A DNA stretch of 64,000 nt, taken from NCBI GenBank assembly GCA_031260045.1, contig JAIRKO010000009.1, forward strand, positions 1-64,000, in the 5' to 3' direction. A program made the position numbers and the translations under genes. Shown here one piece after another: positions 16,866 through 26,900 of the stretch (position 1 is its first letter; every line of letters begins with the position of its first letter). This stretch comes from Dysgonamonadaceae bacterium. GTDB lineage: Bacteria; Bacteroidota; Bacteroidia; Bacteroidales; Azobacteroidaceae. The notes under the pieces were generated by a model. That model made no database searches. It saw only the letters and a program-made list of their open reading frames with translations, and was not told the DNA's origin.

Positions 16866-16881
16866 ATTTACAGAAGTAAAT
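16866..16881. promoter_or_regulatory. Candidate operator ATTTAC-AGAA-GTAAAT
   Basis: A perfect 6-bp inverted repeat touches the -33 box of the XRE gene promoter. The position fits autoregulation by the HTH protein; this is inference. Confidence 0.45.
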
Positions 16882-16912
16882 TTGTGGGTGTAAACATTTA
16901 TATATACATTTG
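16881..16912 (+). promoter_or_regulatory. Promoter of the XRE regulator gene
   Basis: TTTG (16881-16884), 20-nt spacer, TACATTTG (16905-16912): a full match to the Bacteroidota promoter consensus, 36 bp before the ATG. Confidence 0.8.
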
Positions 16913-16947
16913 TAGTCTTTTAATTTACAAAAAAACAATAATTTACT

Positions 16948-17433
16948 ATGGTTGATGAAAAAGATTTGGTTGATCCGGTTAGAATCAGGAAAATAATGGA
17001 GGAAAAAGGGTTAAATTCCGCGGCATTTGCCGATAAAATTAAAGTAAGTCGGGGAACGATTACGCATGTATTAAGCGGGCGGAATGAAATTACCCTCAAA
17101 GTTGTCTTGAAAGTTTTGGATGCATTTCCGGATATTAATTCCGAATGGATGCTTTTCGGGAAAAAGCCGATGTATCTTCGGGAAAAAGTTTTTATGCAAC
17201 CGCAACAAGAACCTACTTTGCCGTTTGATAATGCTCCCAACGAGGTAAATGTGCATCAAGAGACGGAAGTTTCCGAATATTCACTAAAATCAGAGGAGGA
17301 AACGGCTGCCGATGCAATGCAAACTATAAAAAAAAAGCGAATTAATGATATAAATCCAAGCAATAGAAAAATAGATAAGATAATTATTTTTTTCGATGAC
17401 AAAACCTTTATGAATTTTTCACCTGAAGAATGA
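16948..17433 (+). CDS. XRE-family helix-turn-helix regulator
   Basis: The 161-residue protein carries an N-terminal lambda-repressor-type HTH (about residues 10-65: RIRKIMEEKGLNSAAFADKI...SRGTITHVLSGRNEITLKVVLKVLDAFPDINSEWMLFG). The remainder is polar, acidic and low in complexity, with a basic patch KKKRIND and an acidic end. Such XRE proteins with the NSEWMLFG ending of the HTH domain are common in Bacteroidota and often sit near mobile or phage-derived DNA, but no phage gene is seen here. It has a strong promoter of its own, with a dyad at the -33 box suggesting autorepression. Target genes are unknown. Confidence 0.82.
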   Translation: MVDEKDLVDPVRIRKIMEEKGLNSAAFADKIKVSRGTITHVLSGRNEITLKVVLKVLDAFPDINSEWMLFGKKPMYLREKVFMQPQQEPTLPFDNAPNEVNVHQETEVSEYSLKSEEETAADAMQTIKKKRINDINPSNRKIDKIIIFFDDKTFMNFSPEE

Positions 17434-17479
17434 ATTAACTCAAGTTGCTATTAGCAAAAAATGTGCAATAAAATATTTT

Positions 17480-17567
17480 CTGGATTGCTTCAGGTTTCGC
17501 CTTCGCAAATGACGTAGTCAAACACCGCACACGTCATTGCGAACCGCGCAGCGGTGAAGCAATCCAG
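17480..17567. repeat. Composite inverted-repeat element, copy C
   Basis: CTGGATTGCTTC at the left end and GAAGCAATCCAG at the right end are terminal inverted repeats. Inner halves CGCCTTCGCAAATGACG and CGTCATTGCGAACCGC flank a spacer of about 17 nt. It is of the same build as copies D and E. Confidence 0.9.
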
Positions 17568-17593
17568 AAAAAACACTATATAATTTGATGCGC

Positions 17594-17624
17594 TTGGAAA
17601 AACCAAGCTTTTCACCTAAATTTG
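17594..17624 (+). promoter_or_regulatory. Promoter of pyrK-pyrD
   Basis: TTG (17594-17596), a 20-nt spacer and TAAATTTG (17617-17624) match the consensus with a weak -33 box. The ATG follows at 17652. Confidence 0.65.
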
Positions 17625-17651
17625 CAGCCGAAAAGCAATAATAGGCGATTT

Positions 17652-18428
17652 ATGAAAAAATATATTGCAGATTGGACGGTCAAAGAAAATATACTTTTTA
17701 ACGGCGGCGAATATTGCCTGTTAAAATTAGGTTTTGAAAAAAAGATTCCGAAAATACTTCCGGGGCAATTTGTACAAGTTTTGATTGAGGATTCTTCAAC
17801 AACCTTTTTGCGGCGACCTATTTCCGTTCATTTTGTTGACAAAAAAAAGAATGAACTTTGGTTGTTTGTTCAAGTAATCGGCGACGGTACTCGAAAACTT
17901 TCCGAACAAAAAAAAGGTAATCATTTGAATCTCATTTATCCGTTGGGAAACGGTTTCACGCTACCCGAAAAGTCCGGCAAATTTTTGTTAATCGGTGGTG
18001 GGGTAGGGGCAGCGCCTTTGCTGTATTTGGGCGCTTGTTTGCAGGAACTTGGTTACAAATCCGAATTTCTGCTGGGCGCAAAAACGGAAAAAGATATCCT
18101 GCAAATCAATGAATTCGGCAAATACGGCAAATTTTACATCGCGACGGAAGACGGCAGCGCAGGCGAAAAAGGCTATGTAACAGACCATTCCGTTCTACAA
18201 TCAGCCGATTTTGACCTTATATATACTTGCGGATCCAAACTCATGATGACGGCTGTAGCCCGATATGCCCGCGAAAGAGGAATTGCTTGCGAGGTATCGC
18301 TCGAAAATACAATGGCTTGCGGAATTGGCGCATGTCTCTGTTGCGTGGAAAAAACCGTTCGTGGAAACGTATGTGTTTGTACAGAAGGTCCTGTAATGAA
18401 TATTAATCAATTGACATGGCGGATTTAA
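17652..18428 (+). CDS. pyrK: Dihydroorotate dehydrogenase B, electron transfer subunit
   Basis: PyrK passes electrons from dihydroorotate, via FAD and a 2Fe-2S cluster, to NAD+ in pyrimidine synthesis. The 258-residue protein has the FAD site RRPISV (about residue 58) and the NAD-site [12 protein letters not shown]. Near the end is the cluster motif [10 protein letters not shown]...CVCTEGP with the four cysteines. The start at 17652 follows the promoter and removes ten residues of a longer frame. It overlaps pyrD by 13 bp, so the two subunits are translated together. Confidence 0.95.
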   Translation: MKKYIADWTVKENILFNGGEYCLLKLGFEKKIPKILPGQFVQVLIEDSSTTFLRRPISVHFVDKKKNELWLFVQVIGDGTRKLSEQKKGNHLNLIYPLGNGFTLPEKSGKFLLIGGGVGAAPLLYLGACLQELGYKSEFLLGAKTEKDILQINEFGKYGKFYIATEDGSAGEKGYVTDHSVLQSADFDLIYTCGSKLMMTAVARYARERGIACEVSLENTMACGIGACLCCVEKTVRGNVCVCTEGPVMNINQLTWRI

Positions 18429-19324
18429 GCATTGAAATAGGTGGATTAAACTTTAAAAACCCTGTGTTGACAGCCTCTGGCACATTTGGTTATGGAAACG
18501 AATACGGTGATTTTATAGACTTGTCGCGACTGGGAGGCGTCGTTGTCAAAGGCACAACGCTTCATCCCCGCGAAGGCAACAGCTGTCCGCGTATGGCGGA
18601 AACTCCCGCAGGGATGTTGAATGCCGTAGGTTTGCAAAACAAAGGCGTTGATTATTTTATTTCCGAAATTTATCCCAAAATCAAGAATATTGATAGCCGG
18701 ATGATTGTCAATGTAAGCGGTTCGACCATTGAAGAATATGTAGCTTGTGCTGTTAAAATCAACGAGTTGAAGAAAATTCCTGCCATAGAGTTGAATATTT
18801 CCTGTCCCAATGTGAAAGAAGGCGGGATGGCTTTCGGTACCAATTGCAGAAGCGCTTCGGAAGTGGTGAGAGCCGTTCGGAAAGTTTACCATAAATTGTT
18901 GATAGTCAAATTATCGCCTAATGTAACCGACATTACGGAAATAGCCAGAGCCGTCGAAGCGGAAGGCGCCGATTCCGTATCGCTTATCAATACTTTGCTC
19001 GGCATGGCGATTGACGCAGAAAAAAGGCGTCCGGTATTATCGACCATAACCGGCGGATTATCGGGACCGTGTATAAAACCCGTTGCCTTGCGAATGGTTT
19101 GGCAGACAGCAAAAGCCGTGAAAATTCCTGTTATCGGACTGGGCGGAATATCGAATTGGAAAGATGCCATTGAATTTATATTAGCAGGTGCAACAGCAGT
19201 TCAAATAGGAACTTATAATTTTATAGATCCGACGGTTTCAATTAAAATTGTTGATGGAATTGAGGATTATTTAAACCGGTATGGATTTCATTCGGTGCGG
19301 GAATTAATCGGCAATATGCAGTAA
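18416..19324 (+). CDS. pyrD: Dihydroorotate dehydrogenase, class 1B catalytic subunit
   Basis: PyrD oxidises dihydroorotate to orotate with FMN. The 302-residue protein has the opening [13 protein letters not shown], the catalytic cysteine in [13 protein letters not shown] (class 1 enzymes use Cys), and the FMN-phosphate loop [15 protein letters not shown] with [10 protein letters not shown]. The overlapping pyrK identifies it as the NAD-linked class 1B form, which suits an anaerobe because it does not need quinone. Confidence 0.97.
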   Translation: MADLSIEIGGLNFKNPVLTASGTFGYGNEYGDFIDLSRLGGVVVKGTTLHPREGNSCPRMAETPAGMLNAVGLQNKGVDYFISEIYPKIKNIDSRMIVNVSGSTIEEYVACAVKINELKKIPAIELNISCPNVKEGGMAFGTNCRSASEVVRAVRKVYHKLLIVKLSPNVTDITEIARAVEAEGADSVSLINTLLGMAIDAEKRRPVLSTITGGLSGPCIKPVALRMVWQTAKAVKIPVIGLGGISNWKDAIEFILAGATAVQIGTYNFIDPTVSIKIVDGIEDYLNRYGFHSVRELIGNMQ

Positions 19325-19341
19325 ATTTTTTTCGCGCCGCA

Positions 19342-20712
19342 TCAACCGAATAATTCCCGAAAAGCTTCTTCCACTTTTTTCACCTGCACTATTTTAATAT
19401 TGGAATTACTTTTATTTTTCAGATTATTTTGAGGAATGAGAATTTTTTTGAAACCTAATTTTTCAGCTTCCAAAATCCGCTGTTCAATGCGGTTTACCGG
19501 ACGGATTTCGCCGGAAAGTCCAACTTCGCCCGACATGCAAATTTCCCATTCAATTGCAACATCGAGGCTTGACGACAGGATGGCAGAAATAACCGACAAA
19601 TCCATCGCTGGGTCATTCACCCGCAATCCGCCGGCAATATTGAGGAAAACATCTTTCTGTATCAACTTAAATCCCGCTCTTTTTTCCAAAACAGCCAACA
19701 GCATATTCATCCGACGAATATCGAAACCGGTTGCCGAACGTTGGGGCGTTCCATAGGCGGCTGTACTCACAAGCGCCTGTGTTTCAATTAGAAATGGACG
19801 AATACCTTCTATGGCAGCCGCAATCGCTACACCGCTCAAACCCTCATGGTTTCGGGTCAAAAGTAATTCCGACGGATTATCAACTTCCCGTAAACCGTTT
19901 TGCCGCATTTCGTAAATGCCTAATTCGGAAGTAGATCCGAAACGATTTTTGATATTTCGCAAAATACGATACATGTAATGCCGGTCGCCCTCAAATTGCA
20001 AAACCGTATCTACAATGTGTTCCAAGACTTTAGGTCCTGCAATGCTTCCTTCTTTGTTAATGTGACCGATGAGTAGGGTAGGGGTACCGGTTTCCTTAGC
20101 GAATTTCAACAGGGCAGCCGCCGATTCCCGAACTTGCGTAATGCTTCCGGGACTTGATTCAACACGTTCGGTATAAATTGTTTGCACCGAATCAACAATC
20201 AATAAATCAGGTTTCAGGGTGTTGATGTGTGTGAAAATTTGTTCGAGATTGGTTTCGCAGAGAATATAAAGTTTTTCGTACTCAGTTCCAATTCGTTCGG
20301 CGCGAAGTTTCAATTGCCGTGCGCTTTCTTCGCCGGAAACATAAAGTGTTTTATAGTTTTTTAGTTTTAAAACGGTCTGTAGCACTAAGGTTGATTTTCC
20401 GATACCCGGTTCTCCGCCGATTAAAACCATCGAACCGGGTACAAGTCCGCCGCCCAAAACGCGATTTAGTTCTCCGTCTTTCAAATCCATGCGAATCTCT
20501 TCGCCGGTATCAATTTGCTGAAGTAAAACCGGATGTATTTTTTGCGTTTCATAACCGGTTAAACCGGGAAGCTGACGGGCGGAACTTTTAGTTGCGATAA
20601 CTTCTTCAACATACGTGTTCCATTCCCCGCAAACAGGGCATTTGCCGAGCCATTTAGGGGAGTCATTACCGCATTGTGAACATACGAAAGATGTGAGCGC
20701 CCTTTTCGCCAT
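19342..20712 (-). CDS. radA: DNA repair ATPase RadA
   Basis: RadA (Sms) is a RecA-like helicase that drives branch migration in recombination. The 456-residue protein has the N-terminal zinc finger CSQCGN...CPVCGEW, the Walker A motif GGEPGIGKSTL, the RadA-specific KNRFGST motif, and a C-terminal Lon-protease-like domain (about 285-456). I start at MAKRALTSF; an ATG 24 residues upstream lies inside the promoter dyad. Gene ends 17 bp from the convergent pyrD stop. Its upstream region holds a long perfect inverted repeat. Confidence 0.96.
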   Translation of the reverse strand: MAKRALTSFVCSQCGNDSPKWLGKCPVCGEWNTYVEEVIATKSSARQLPGLTGYETQKIHPVLLQQIDTGEEIRMDLKDGELNRVLGGGLVPGSMVLIGGEPGIGKSTLVLQTVLKLKNYKTLYVSGEESARQLKLRAERIGTEYEKLYILCETNLEQIFTHINTLKPDLLIVDSVQTIYTERVESSPGSITQVRESAAALLKFAKETGTPTLLIGHINKEGSIAGPKVLEHIVDTVLQFEGDRHYMYRILRNIKNRFGSTSELGIYEMRQNGLREVDNPSELLLTRNHEGLSGVAIAAAIEGIRPFLIETQALVSTAAYGTPQRSATGFDIRRMNMLLAVLEKRAGFKLIQKDVFLNIAGGLRVNDPAMDLSVISAILSSSLDVAIEWEICMSGEVGLSGEIRPVNRIEQRILEAEKLGFKKILIPQNNLKNKSNSNIKIVQVKKVEEAFRELFG

Positions 20713-20754
20713 AATATATTTAACATAATAGTAATTATATTTGTAATTACTAAA

Positions 20755-20804
20755 AACAACGAAATTCACTATTTGATTTTGCAAATATAGTGAATTTCGT
20801 TGTT
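20755..20804. promoter_or_regulatory. Perfect 18-bp inverted repeat across the radA promoter
   Basis: The arms AACAACGAAATTCACTAT (20755-20772) and ATAGTGAATTTCGTTGTT (20787-20804) flank a 14-nt centre. The right arm covers the spacer of the radA promoter and the centre carries most of the -7 box. A second, shorter dyad (AGTAATTA...TAATTACT) lies at 20730-20751. Confidence 0.85.
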
Positions 20805-20812
20805 ATGACAAA
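20782..20812 (-). promoter_or_regulatory. Promoter of radA
   Basis: On the minus strand TTTG (20812-20809), 19-nt spacer, TATATTTG (20789-20782). It is embedded in the 18-bp inverted repeat. Confidence 0.75.
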
Positions 20813-20867
20813 ATAAATTATCGAGCCCGTCAAGTGCATTTGAAACGCCCGTCAACCTGCATAAAAA

Positions 20868-21191
20868 CTACTTTTTATCCTCCTTCAATTCCTCCACAGG
20901 AATGTAATAATCCGTAGTTGTTGGATTATATAAAGAAGATGTTAAAATTTCAACCAATAAATTCAAAAAAGAATGCTTATAAACCGTAACATAATCAGTG
21001 CGACCACCAACATGAGTAGCAGCCTGTTGACCATTATCAATCGGAATCAAACCGAACAAAACCGAATGATTCCAATGTGAAGAAACCTTAATGCGCGGAG
21101 TAGAAGGAGAAGTATTCCCATGATAAACACGAGAAACATAACAGGAACTCAACGCAAAAACACAAACAAAAAGTAAAATAATTTTTTTCAT
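20868..21191 (-). CDS. Small lipoprotein, Bor-like
   Basis: The 107-residue protein has a lipoprotein signal with lipobox LSSC (MKKIILLFVCVFALSSC). After it, the pattern SHWNHSVLFGLIPIDNG...HVGGRTDYVTVYKHSFLNLLVEILTSSLYNPTTTDYYI resembles the Bor family of phage lambda and its chromosomal relatives, in which a short outer-membrane lipoprotein is linked to serum survival. The similarity is judged by eye and moderate. It stands alone, with a promoter about 175 bp upstream. Confidence 0.7.
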   Translation of the reverse strand: MKKIILLFVCVFALSSCYVSRVYHGNTSPSTPRIKVSSHWNHSVLFGLIPIDNGQQAATHVGGRTDYVTVYKHSFLNLLVEILTSSLYNPTTTDYYIPVEELKEDKK

Positions 21192-21586
21192 TTTTTTATA
21201 TTAATTGATTATTATATTTTTCGTTAAAAAACGCTACATACTAATTAAACAATAATCGTTACCCTCTTTTACTAACCTAAATTCAATGAGAATTTTAGGC
21301 AACTATAATATACCACGTAAATACTTTTTCATAGACAAAAAACCCTAATTAAAAAAGTTTACGAATGCAAAGTTATTTAACTTTTTTTTGATATACAAAC
21401 TTTTTTTCAATTATTTTGCTTAAATTGTTATGATCCGTTGTCTGCGAGTCCCCAAAAAGCCCGTCATTGCTTGTAAAGCGGAGCGAAGAACCCGTGCAAA
21501 GGAGATCCCGCGTTAAGCGCAAGGATGACGAATTAAATTCACCGTTTACAAAAAAAAACTTAATTTTGCCGTAAATTAAAAAGGTT
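21192..21586. other. Spacer with lipoprotein promoter and REP-like fragment
   Basis: The 395-bp divergent spacer has no gene. It holds the lipoprotein promoter (21368-21399 minus), a GTCATTGC-like GC-rich stretch at about 21463-21530, and a TAATTTTG -7 box at 21561-21568 (plus) for the patatin gene. Confidence 0.65.
21368..21399 (-). promoter_or_regulatory. Promoter of the Bor-like lipoprotein gene
   Basis: TTTG (21399-21396), 20-nt spacer, TAACTTTG (21375-21368) on the minus strand: a full consensus match. It implies a 5' leader of about 170 nt. Confidence 0.7.
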
Positions 21587-23872
21587 ATGCACAAACTGCG
21601 ATTTTTTATTTTTTCCCTTTTAATTATGTCATCCTGCGGGGTTTATTCCCAGAAGGTCGGTTTGGCGCTGAGCGGCGGCGGCGCTAAAGGCGCGGTGCAT
21701 ATTGGAATTATTAAAGCCTTAGAAGACAACGATATTCCGATTGATTACATCACCGGCACTTCCATCGGCGCGATTGTTGGGAGTTTGTATGCGATGGGTT
21801 ATTCGCCGGAGGAGATGCTTAACCTGCTTCTGTCGGACAATTTTTACTATTGGCAAACCGGCAAAGTGGAAGAAAAATACCGGTATTTTTTCAGGAAAAC
21901 GCCGAATAAGCCGGATTTTGTGAAATTCAGGATTCCCCTTGATTCACTGAAAATTGACCTGTCGCTTTTGCCCGATCATATTGTCAATCCGATTCAGATG
22001 AATCAGGCTTTTATGCAGTTGTATGCGCAGGCAAATGTGCAGTGCGGCGGCGATTTCAACAATCTTTTTGTGCCTTTCTTGTGCGTGGCTTCCGATGTTA
22101 TTCATCAAAAACCTGTTTTTTTCAAGAGCGGAAATCTGGGCGACGCGGTAAGGGCTTCAATGACTTTTCCTCTGATATTCAATCCGATATATGTGGATAG
22201 CATCCCGATGTTTGACGGGGGCATTTTCGACAATTTTCCGGTAAATCCGATGAAAACATATTTTAAGCCCGATTTTATTATCGGTTCCGCCGTTACGGGG
22301 AAAAAAGAAATGAGACCCGGAAATCTGAATTTATATAACCTGATAGGAAATATGGTTATGCAAAAACCTGATTACAAGATTGATACCGGAGAAGGCGTTG
22401 TGATGAATTTCATTTTGGACGACATTAATTTGCTTGATTTCCATAAATCCAAAGCGCTTTTTAATATTGGTTACGAGGCAGCTTTAAAAATGATTGATTC
22501 CATCAAAATGAGCGTACCCCGCAGGATGCCCGCAGAGGAACTCCGGCAAAAAAGAAAGGATTATAAATCGAAACTTCCTCCATTGATTTTCAATAAGATA
22601 TATGTTTTGGGAGTGAACGAATCCCAACAATCGTATATCCAGCGCCAAATCAACCATCACGGCGAACGTTTCACGATGGAGGATTTTAAACGGTCGTATT
22701 TTCGTTTGTTGTCTAATCCGAAAATTAAGGAAATTATTCCGTCTGCCGTTTGGAATCCGGATACGGGATTTTTTGATTTACATTTGTATATTAAAATTGA
22801 CAATGTTATTCAGCTGGCTTTCGGGGGAAATGTTTCTTCGATGAGTATCAACCAGTTTTATCTGGGACTTGGACACAGAAGTTTGACGAGTTTTGCTTCC
22901 GACCTGACGCTTGACATGCAGGTCGGCAATGCTTTTAACGGGGTTTCCCTAATCGAAAAAGTTGAGTTACAGGGAAATATTCCGTTTGATATTACCGCGC
23001 AGCTTACTTACAATTACCGGAAATATTATGAAAGTGAAAAACTTTTCATGGATACGGAAGTATCCACTTTTATCCATCAGCGCGAAACATATGTGAAAGC
23101 GGGTCTGGGATTTCCTTTTGCCGACAAGGCGCGGATGGATTTTGCAACCGGCTACGGTATTTTGGAAGACAGATATTACCAAGACAAAATTTATACGAAT
23201 GAATATTTGGACAAAAGTGTACAGAATTTGTTTTTATTCGGTATTTTTTACCGGAAAAATACTCAGGACGCCAAACAGTATCCCATTTTAGGCGAAGATC
23301 ACCATGTTTTCGCCCAGTATGTATCTGGGCGCGAAACTTTTACGTCGGCGAAGCAACCAAAACTGCAAGAAAAGAGCTATCAGTCTTGGATTCAAATAGA
23401 TGCGACGATATATAACTTGCATGAAATCACATCTAAATTCAATTTAGGCTATCGGGTGCATGGCGTTTTGTCGAGCAAGAATTTACTGCTGAATTACACG
23501 TCGACGACGCTTCAGGCGCCGGCTTACTCCCCTACCCTGCACAGCATGGTCGCTTTTAACGAGGCGTTTCGCTCCAATCAGTTTATAGCAGGCGGGATTA
23601 TTCCGGTGTGGAAGTTAAACGCTACGTTCCATGCGCGGGGCGATTTTCATGGATTTTTGCCTTTATATCCCCTGTTGAAAGGGGATGGGATGGCAGCCCG
23701 TTATGGCAGCCTGTTTACGCATCCGGCGTATATGGGAGAAATCAGTGTGGTTGCCCGGCTACCGTTTATGTCGATTAGTTTGTTTGCCAATTATTACAGT
23801 TTTCCGAAAAACGATTGGAATTTCGGGTTGAATCTTGGATACTTGATTTTCGGTAGTCGGTTTATTCCTTAA
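21587..23872 (+). CDS. Patatin-like phospholipase fused to outer-membrane barrel
   Basis: The 761-residue protein has a signal region (MHKLRFFIFSLLIMSSCGVYSQ), then a patatin domain (about 25-330): oxyanion loop GGGAKGA, catalytic serine in GTSIG and aspartate in DGGIFDN. A POTRA-like stretch follows (about 345-400), then a C-terminal beta-barrel rich in aromatic-ended strands (about 410-761). This is the PlpD-like plan, also called type Vd, in which the barrel anchors a lipase at the outer membrane; Bacteroidota members are common. The cysteine in MSSCG could be a lipobox, but the position before the Gln after SQ is equally likely to be a signal peptidase I site. Confidence 0.9.
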   Translation: MHKLRFFIFSLLIMSSCGVYSQKVGLALSGGGAKGAVHIGIIKALEDNDIPIDYITGTSIGAIVGSLYAMGYSPEEMLNLLLSDNFYYWQTGKVEEKYRYFFRKTPNKPDFVKFRIPLDSLKIDLSLLPDHIVNPIQMNQAFMQLYAQANVQCGGDFNNLFVPFLCVASDVIHQKPVFFKSGNLGDAVRASMTFPLIFNPIYVDSIPMFDGGIFDNFPVNPMKTYFKPDFIIGSAVTGKKEMRPGNLNLYNLIGNMVMQKPDYKIDTGEGVVMNFILDDINLLDFHKSKALFNIGYEAALKMIDSIKMSVPRRMPAEELRQKRKDYKSKLPPLIFNKIYVLGVNESQQSYIQRQINHHGERFTMEDFKRSYFRLLSNPKIKEIIPSAVWNPDTGFFDLHLYIKIDNVIQLAFGGNVSSMSINQFYLGLGHRSLTSFASDLTLDMQVGNAFNGVSLIEKVELQGNIPFDITAQLTYNYRKYYESEKLFMDTEVSTFIHQRETYVKAGLGFPFADKARMDFATGYGILEDRYYQDKIYTNEYLDKSVQNLFLFGIFYRKNTQDAKQYPILGEDHHVFAQYVSGRETFTSAKQPKLQEKSYQSWIQIDATIYNLHEITSKFNLGYRVHGVLSSKNLLLNYTSTTLQAPAYSPTLHSMVAFNEAFRSNQFIAGGIIPVWKLNATFHARGDFHGFLPLYPLLKGDGMAARYGSLFTHPAYMGEISVVARLPFMSISLFANYYSFPKNDWNFGLNLGYLIFGSRFIP

Positions 23873-23909
23873 TAAAGTCCCCTACCCTATTCTCTTGCAA
23901 ATTAGTGTA

Positions 23910-26900
23910 TCAAACTATTCCACCCAACCATTTCCGCGCTTCCTCCGCCGAAATCCCTTTCTTGCCGGCATAATCCGAGAGTTGCTCTTCGTCGATTCCG
24001 CCAATGATAAAATATTCCGATTCGGGATGAGAAATAAAAATGCCCGAAGTCGTTGCGGGCGGATTCATGGCGCCATTGGGCGTTAATTCCACGCCTATCC
24101 GTTTCATATCAAGCAGGGAATCAATCACAAAATTTAGGGAAATATCGGGATGCGAAGGATAGCCCGCAGCCGGACGGATGCCGGGTGTGGACGCATGAGG
24201 CAGTTCCTCCGGCGCGAAAGCCTCGCCGGAATTGTAGCCCCACAAGGTTTTCCTGACCTTTTCGTGCAGGTATTCGGTAGCCGCCTCCGCCAAACGGTCG
24301 CGAAGGATTTGCCGGAGCATATCCGCATAAGTATCCGGCGCGTGTGAACGTCCGCAGCCGCAGGACTTTCCCGCCGCGTCGGAACCGGCTGTTACAACAA
24401 AAAATCCGATATAGTCGCCGTCAGGATGAAAAAAATCGGACAAAGATTTATAACGGTTGTCTTCCCGTTTTTCCTGCTGGCGCAGAAAAGGAATGGTTAT
24501 CCCTTCTACCCTGATTGTGTCCGCATCGCGCGTTACGGGATAAAAACCGATAATCGCCTTTATAAATCCGGAATCTTGCTCCGTCCACTCCTGCAAAATT
24601 TTTTGCGTGTCGTCCATCAGGCGGGCGGCTTCTTCCGCTTTCGGATTTCCTTCCTTTTCGGAATCGCGCAACCATGCCTGTTTTTCGGCAACGGTTTTCA
24701 GCCGCATGTATTTTCCGTATTTTGCCGGAAATTTCCATGTAGTCAGGCAAGCAGCCCAATTGATATAAGGAATCGTTTCTTTCAGGGGCAAAGCGGGAAA
24801 AACTTTCGTTCCCGTAAACGAAGGCGCAAAAGGTTGATATTTAGACCAGTCGATTGCAAAAGGATGTTTCCGCGCATAATCCAGAGAAACCAGTTCTTTT
24901 TCGGACGACCGGTTGCGCAAGGCTTCGTATTTGCTTTTGACTTCCCGGACATATTCGCTTCCGGTTTCCGGGTTCAACAGTTGATTTGCGGCAGGCACGG
25001 CGAGGGAAGCGTCGGGAACGTGAACAACCGCGCCATGATAACAAGGGTCGATTTTCAAAGCCGTATGCAACTGGGAAGTCGTCGCCCCGCCAATCATCAG
25101 GGGAACGGAAATGCCGGCTTTTTCCATTTCGGAAGCCACTACGGTCATTTCTTCCAAACTTGGCGTAATTAATCCGGAAAGGGCGACCAAATCAACATTG
25201 TGTTCTTTTGCCTTTTGAATAATAATTTCCGGCGGAACCATCACGCCGAGGTCGATAATGTCGTAATTATTGCAGGCTAAAACGACCGCCGTAATATTTT
25301 TACCGATGTCATGCACATCGCCTTTGACGGTGGCAATCAATATTTTACCAACTTTCCGGCTGTCGCCGCCTTGTCCGGATTCAATAGCCGGACGGATAAT
25401 CGACACGGCTTTTTTCATGGTGCGGGCGGTTTTTACCACTTGCGGGAGAAACATTTTCCCTGCGCCAAACAGGTTTCCGACTGTGTTCATGCCTTCCATC
25501 AAGGGACCGTCGATGATTTCTATCGGTTTGCTGTAAGTTTGCAGGGCTTCCGCCAAATCTTGCTCCAAGTAATCTTCAATACCCTTTACCAGCGCGTGTT
25601 GTAACCGTTCGGAAAGCGGAAGTGCGCGCCATGTTTCCTGTTTATCGGCTTTTTCTTCTTGGTCGAAAGTGTTTTGTCGGGCATAATCCGTCAGCCGGTC
25701 GGCAGCATCGGGGCGGCGGTTGAAAATCACGTCTTCGATGAGCGTCAGCAATTCCGCGTCAATATCTTCGTACAGTACCGAAGAAGAGGGGTTTACAATT
25801 CCCATATCCAATCCTTTCCCGATGCAGTGGTAGAGGAAAACGGCGTGCATGGCTTCCCGCAGCCGGTCATTGCCCCGAAAAGAAAAAGAGAGGTTGCTGA
25901 TTCCGCCGCTCACTTTCGCCCCGGGCAGGTTGGTTTTAATCCATTCGACGGCACGGATGAAATTGAGGGCGTAGTCGGCGTGTTCTTCAATACCGGTAGC
26001 CACAGCCAACACATTGGGATCAAAGATAATATCGTAAGGCGGAAAACCAACCTGCCGGGTCAGCAAACGGTATTGGCGATCGGCAATTTCGATTTTCCGC
26101 TCAAAAGTATCCGCCTGCCCTTTTTCGTCGAAAGCCATCGCAATCACGGCGGCTCCGGAGGAGCGGACGATACGCGCTTTTTCCAGAAAATCGGCTTCCC
26201 CGTTTTTAAGGCTGATGGAATTGACGATGGATTTTCCCTGCAGGCATTTCAATCCGGCTTCGATGACCTGCCAGTTTGAACTGTCGATCATCACCGGAAC
26301 CCGGATAATATCGGGGTCGGAAGCCATCATGTTCAGGAAGGCGGTCATTTCCTTGATGCCGTCGAGCAAGCCGTCGTCAAGATTGACATCCAGCACCTGC
26401 GCACCGTCTTCCACCTGTTTGCGGGCAATGCCGAGCGCTTCCCCGTAATTTTTTTCCTTAATCAGGCGGAGGAATTTGCGAGAACCTGCCACATTGCAGC
26501 GTTCGCCGATGAGGGTGAAAGGCACTGAGCGACGGGCGAAAGAAAGCGGTTCCAGTCCCGACAGCGACAATTCGTCCGTCGCTTTTGCCGGCTGCCTTAT
26601 GCTTTTCGCCTTTTCGACAAGCGCGGCGTATTGGGCAATATGCGCCGGCGAGGTTCCGCAGCAGCCGCCCACGATATTCACCAGTCCTTCGTCGATATAT
26701 TCCCTGATTTGGGTTGCCATTTTTTCGGGCGTTTCGTCGTATCCGCCCAAATTGTTGGGCAAACCGGCGTTGGGGTGGGCGCTAATGTAATAAGGAGCAA
26801 TGAGCGACAGCTCTTTCAGGAAAGGCTTCATGTCGGCGGCGCCGAAAGAGCAATTCAAACCCACGCTCAAAATATTGGCATGGGAAACGGATGCGAGCGC

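Noticed and set aside
24426..25172. Plus-strand ORF of 248 residues within metH
   Set aside because: It is antisense to a complete and well-conserved metH reading frame.
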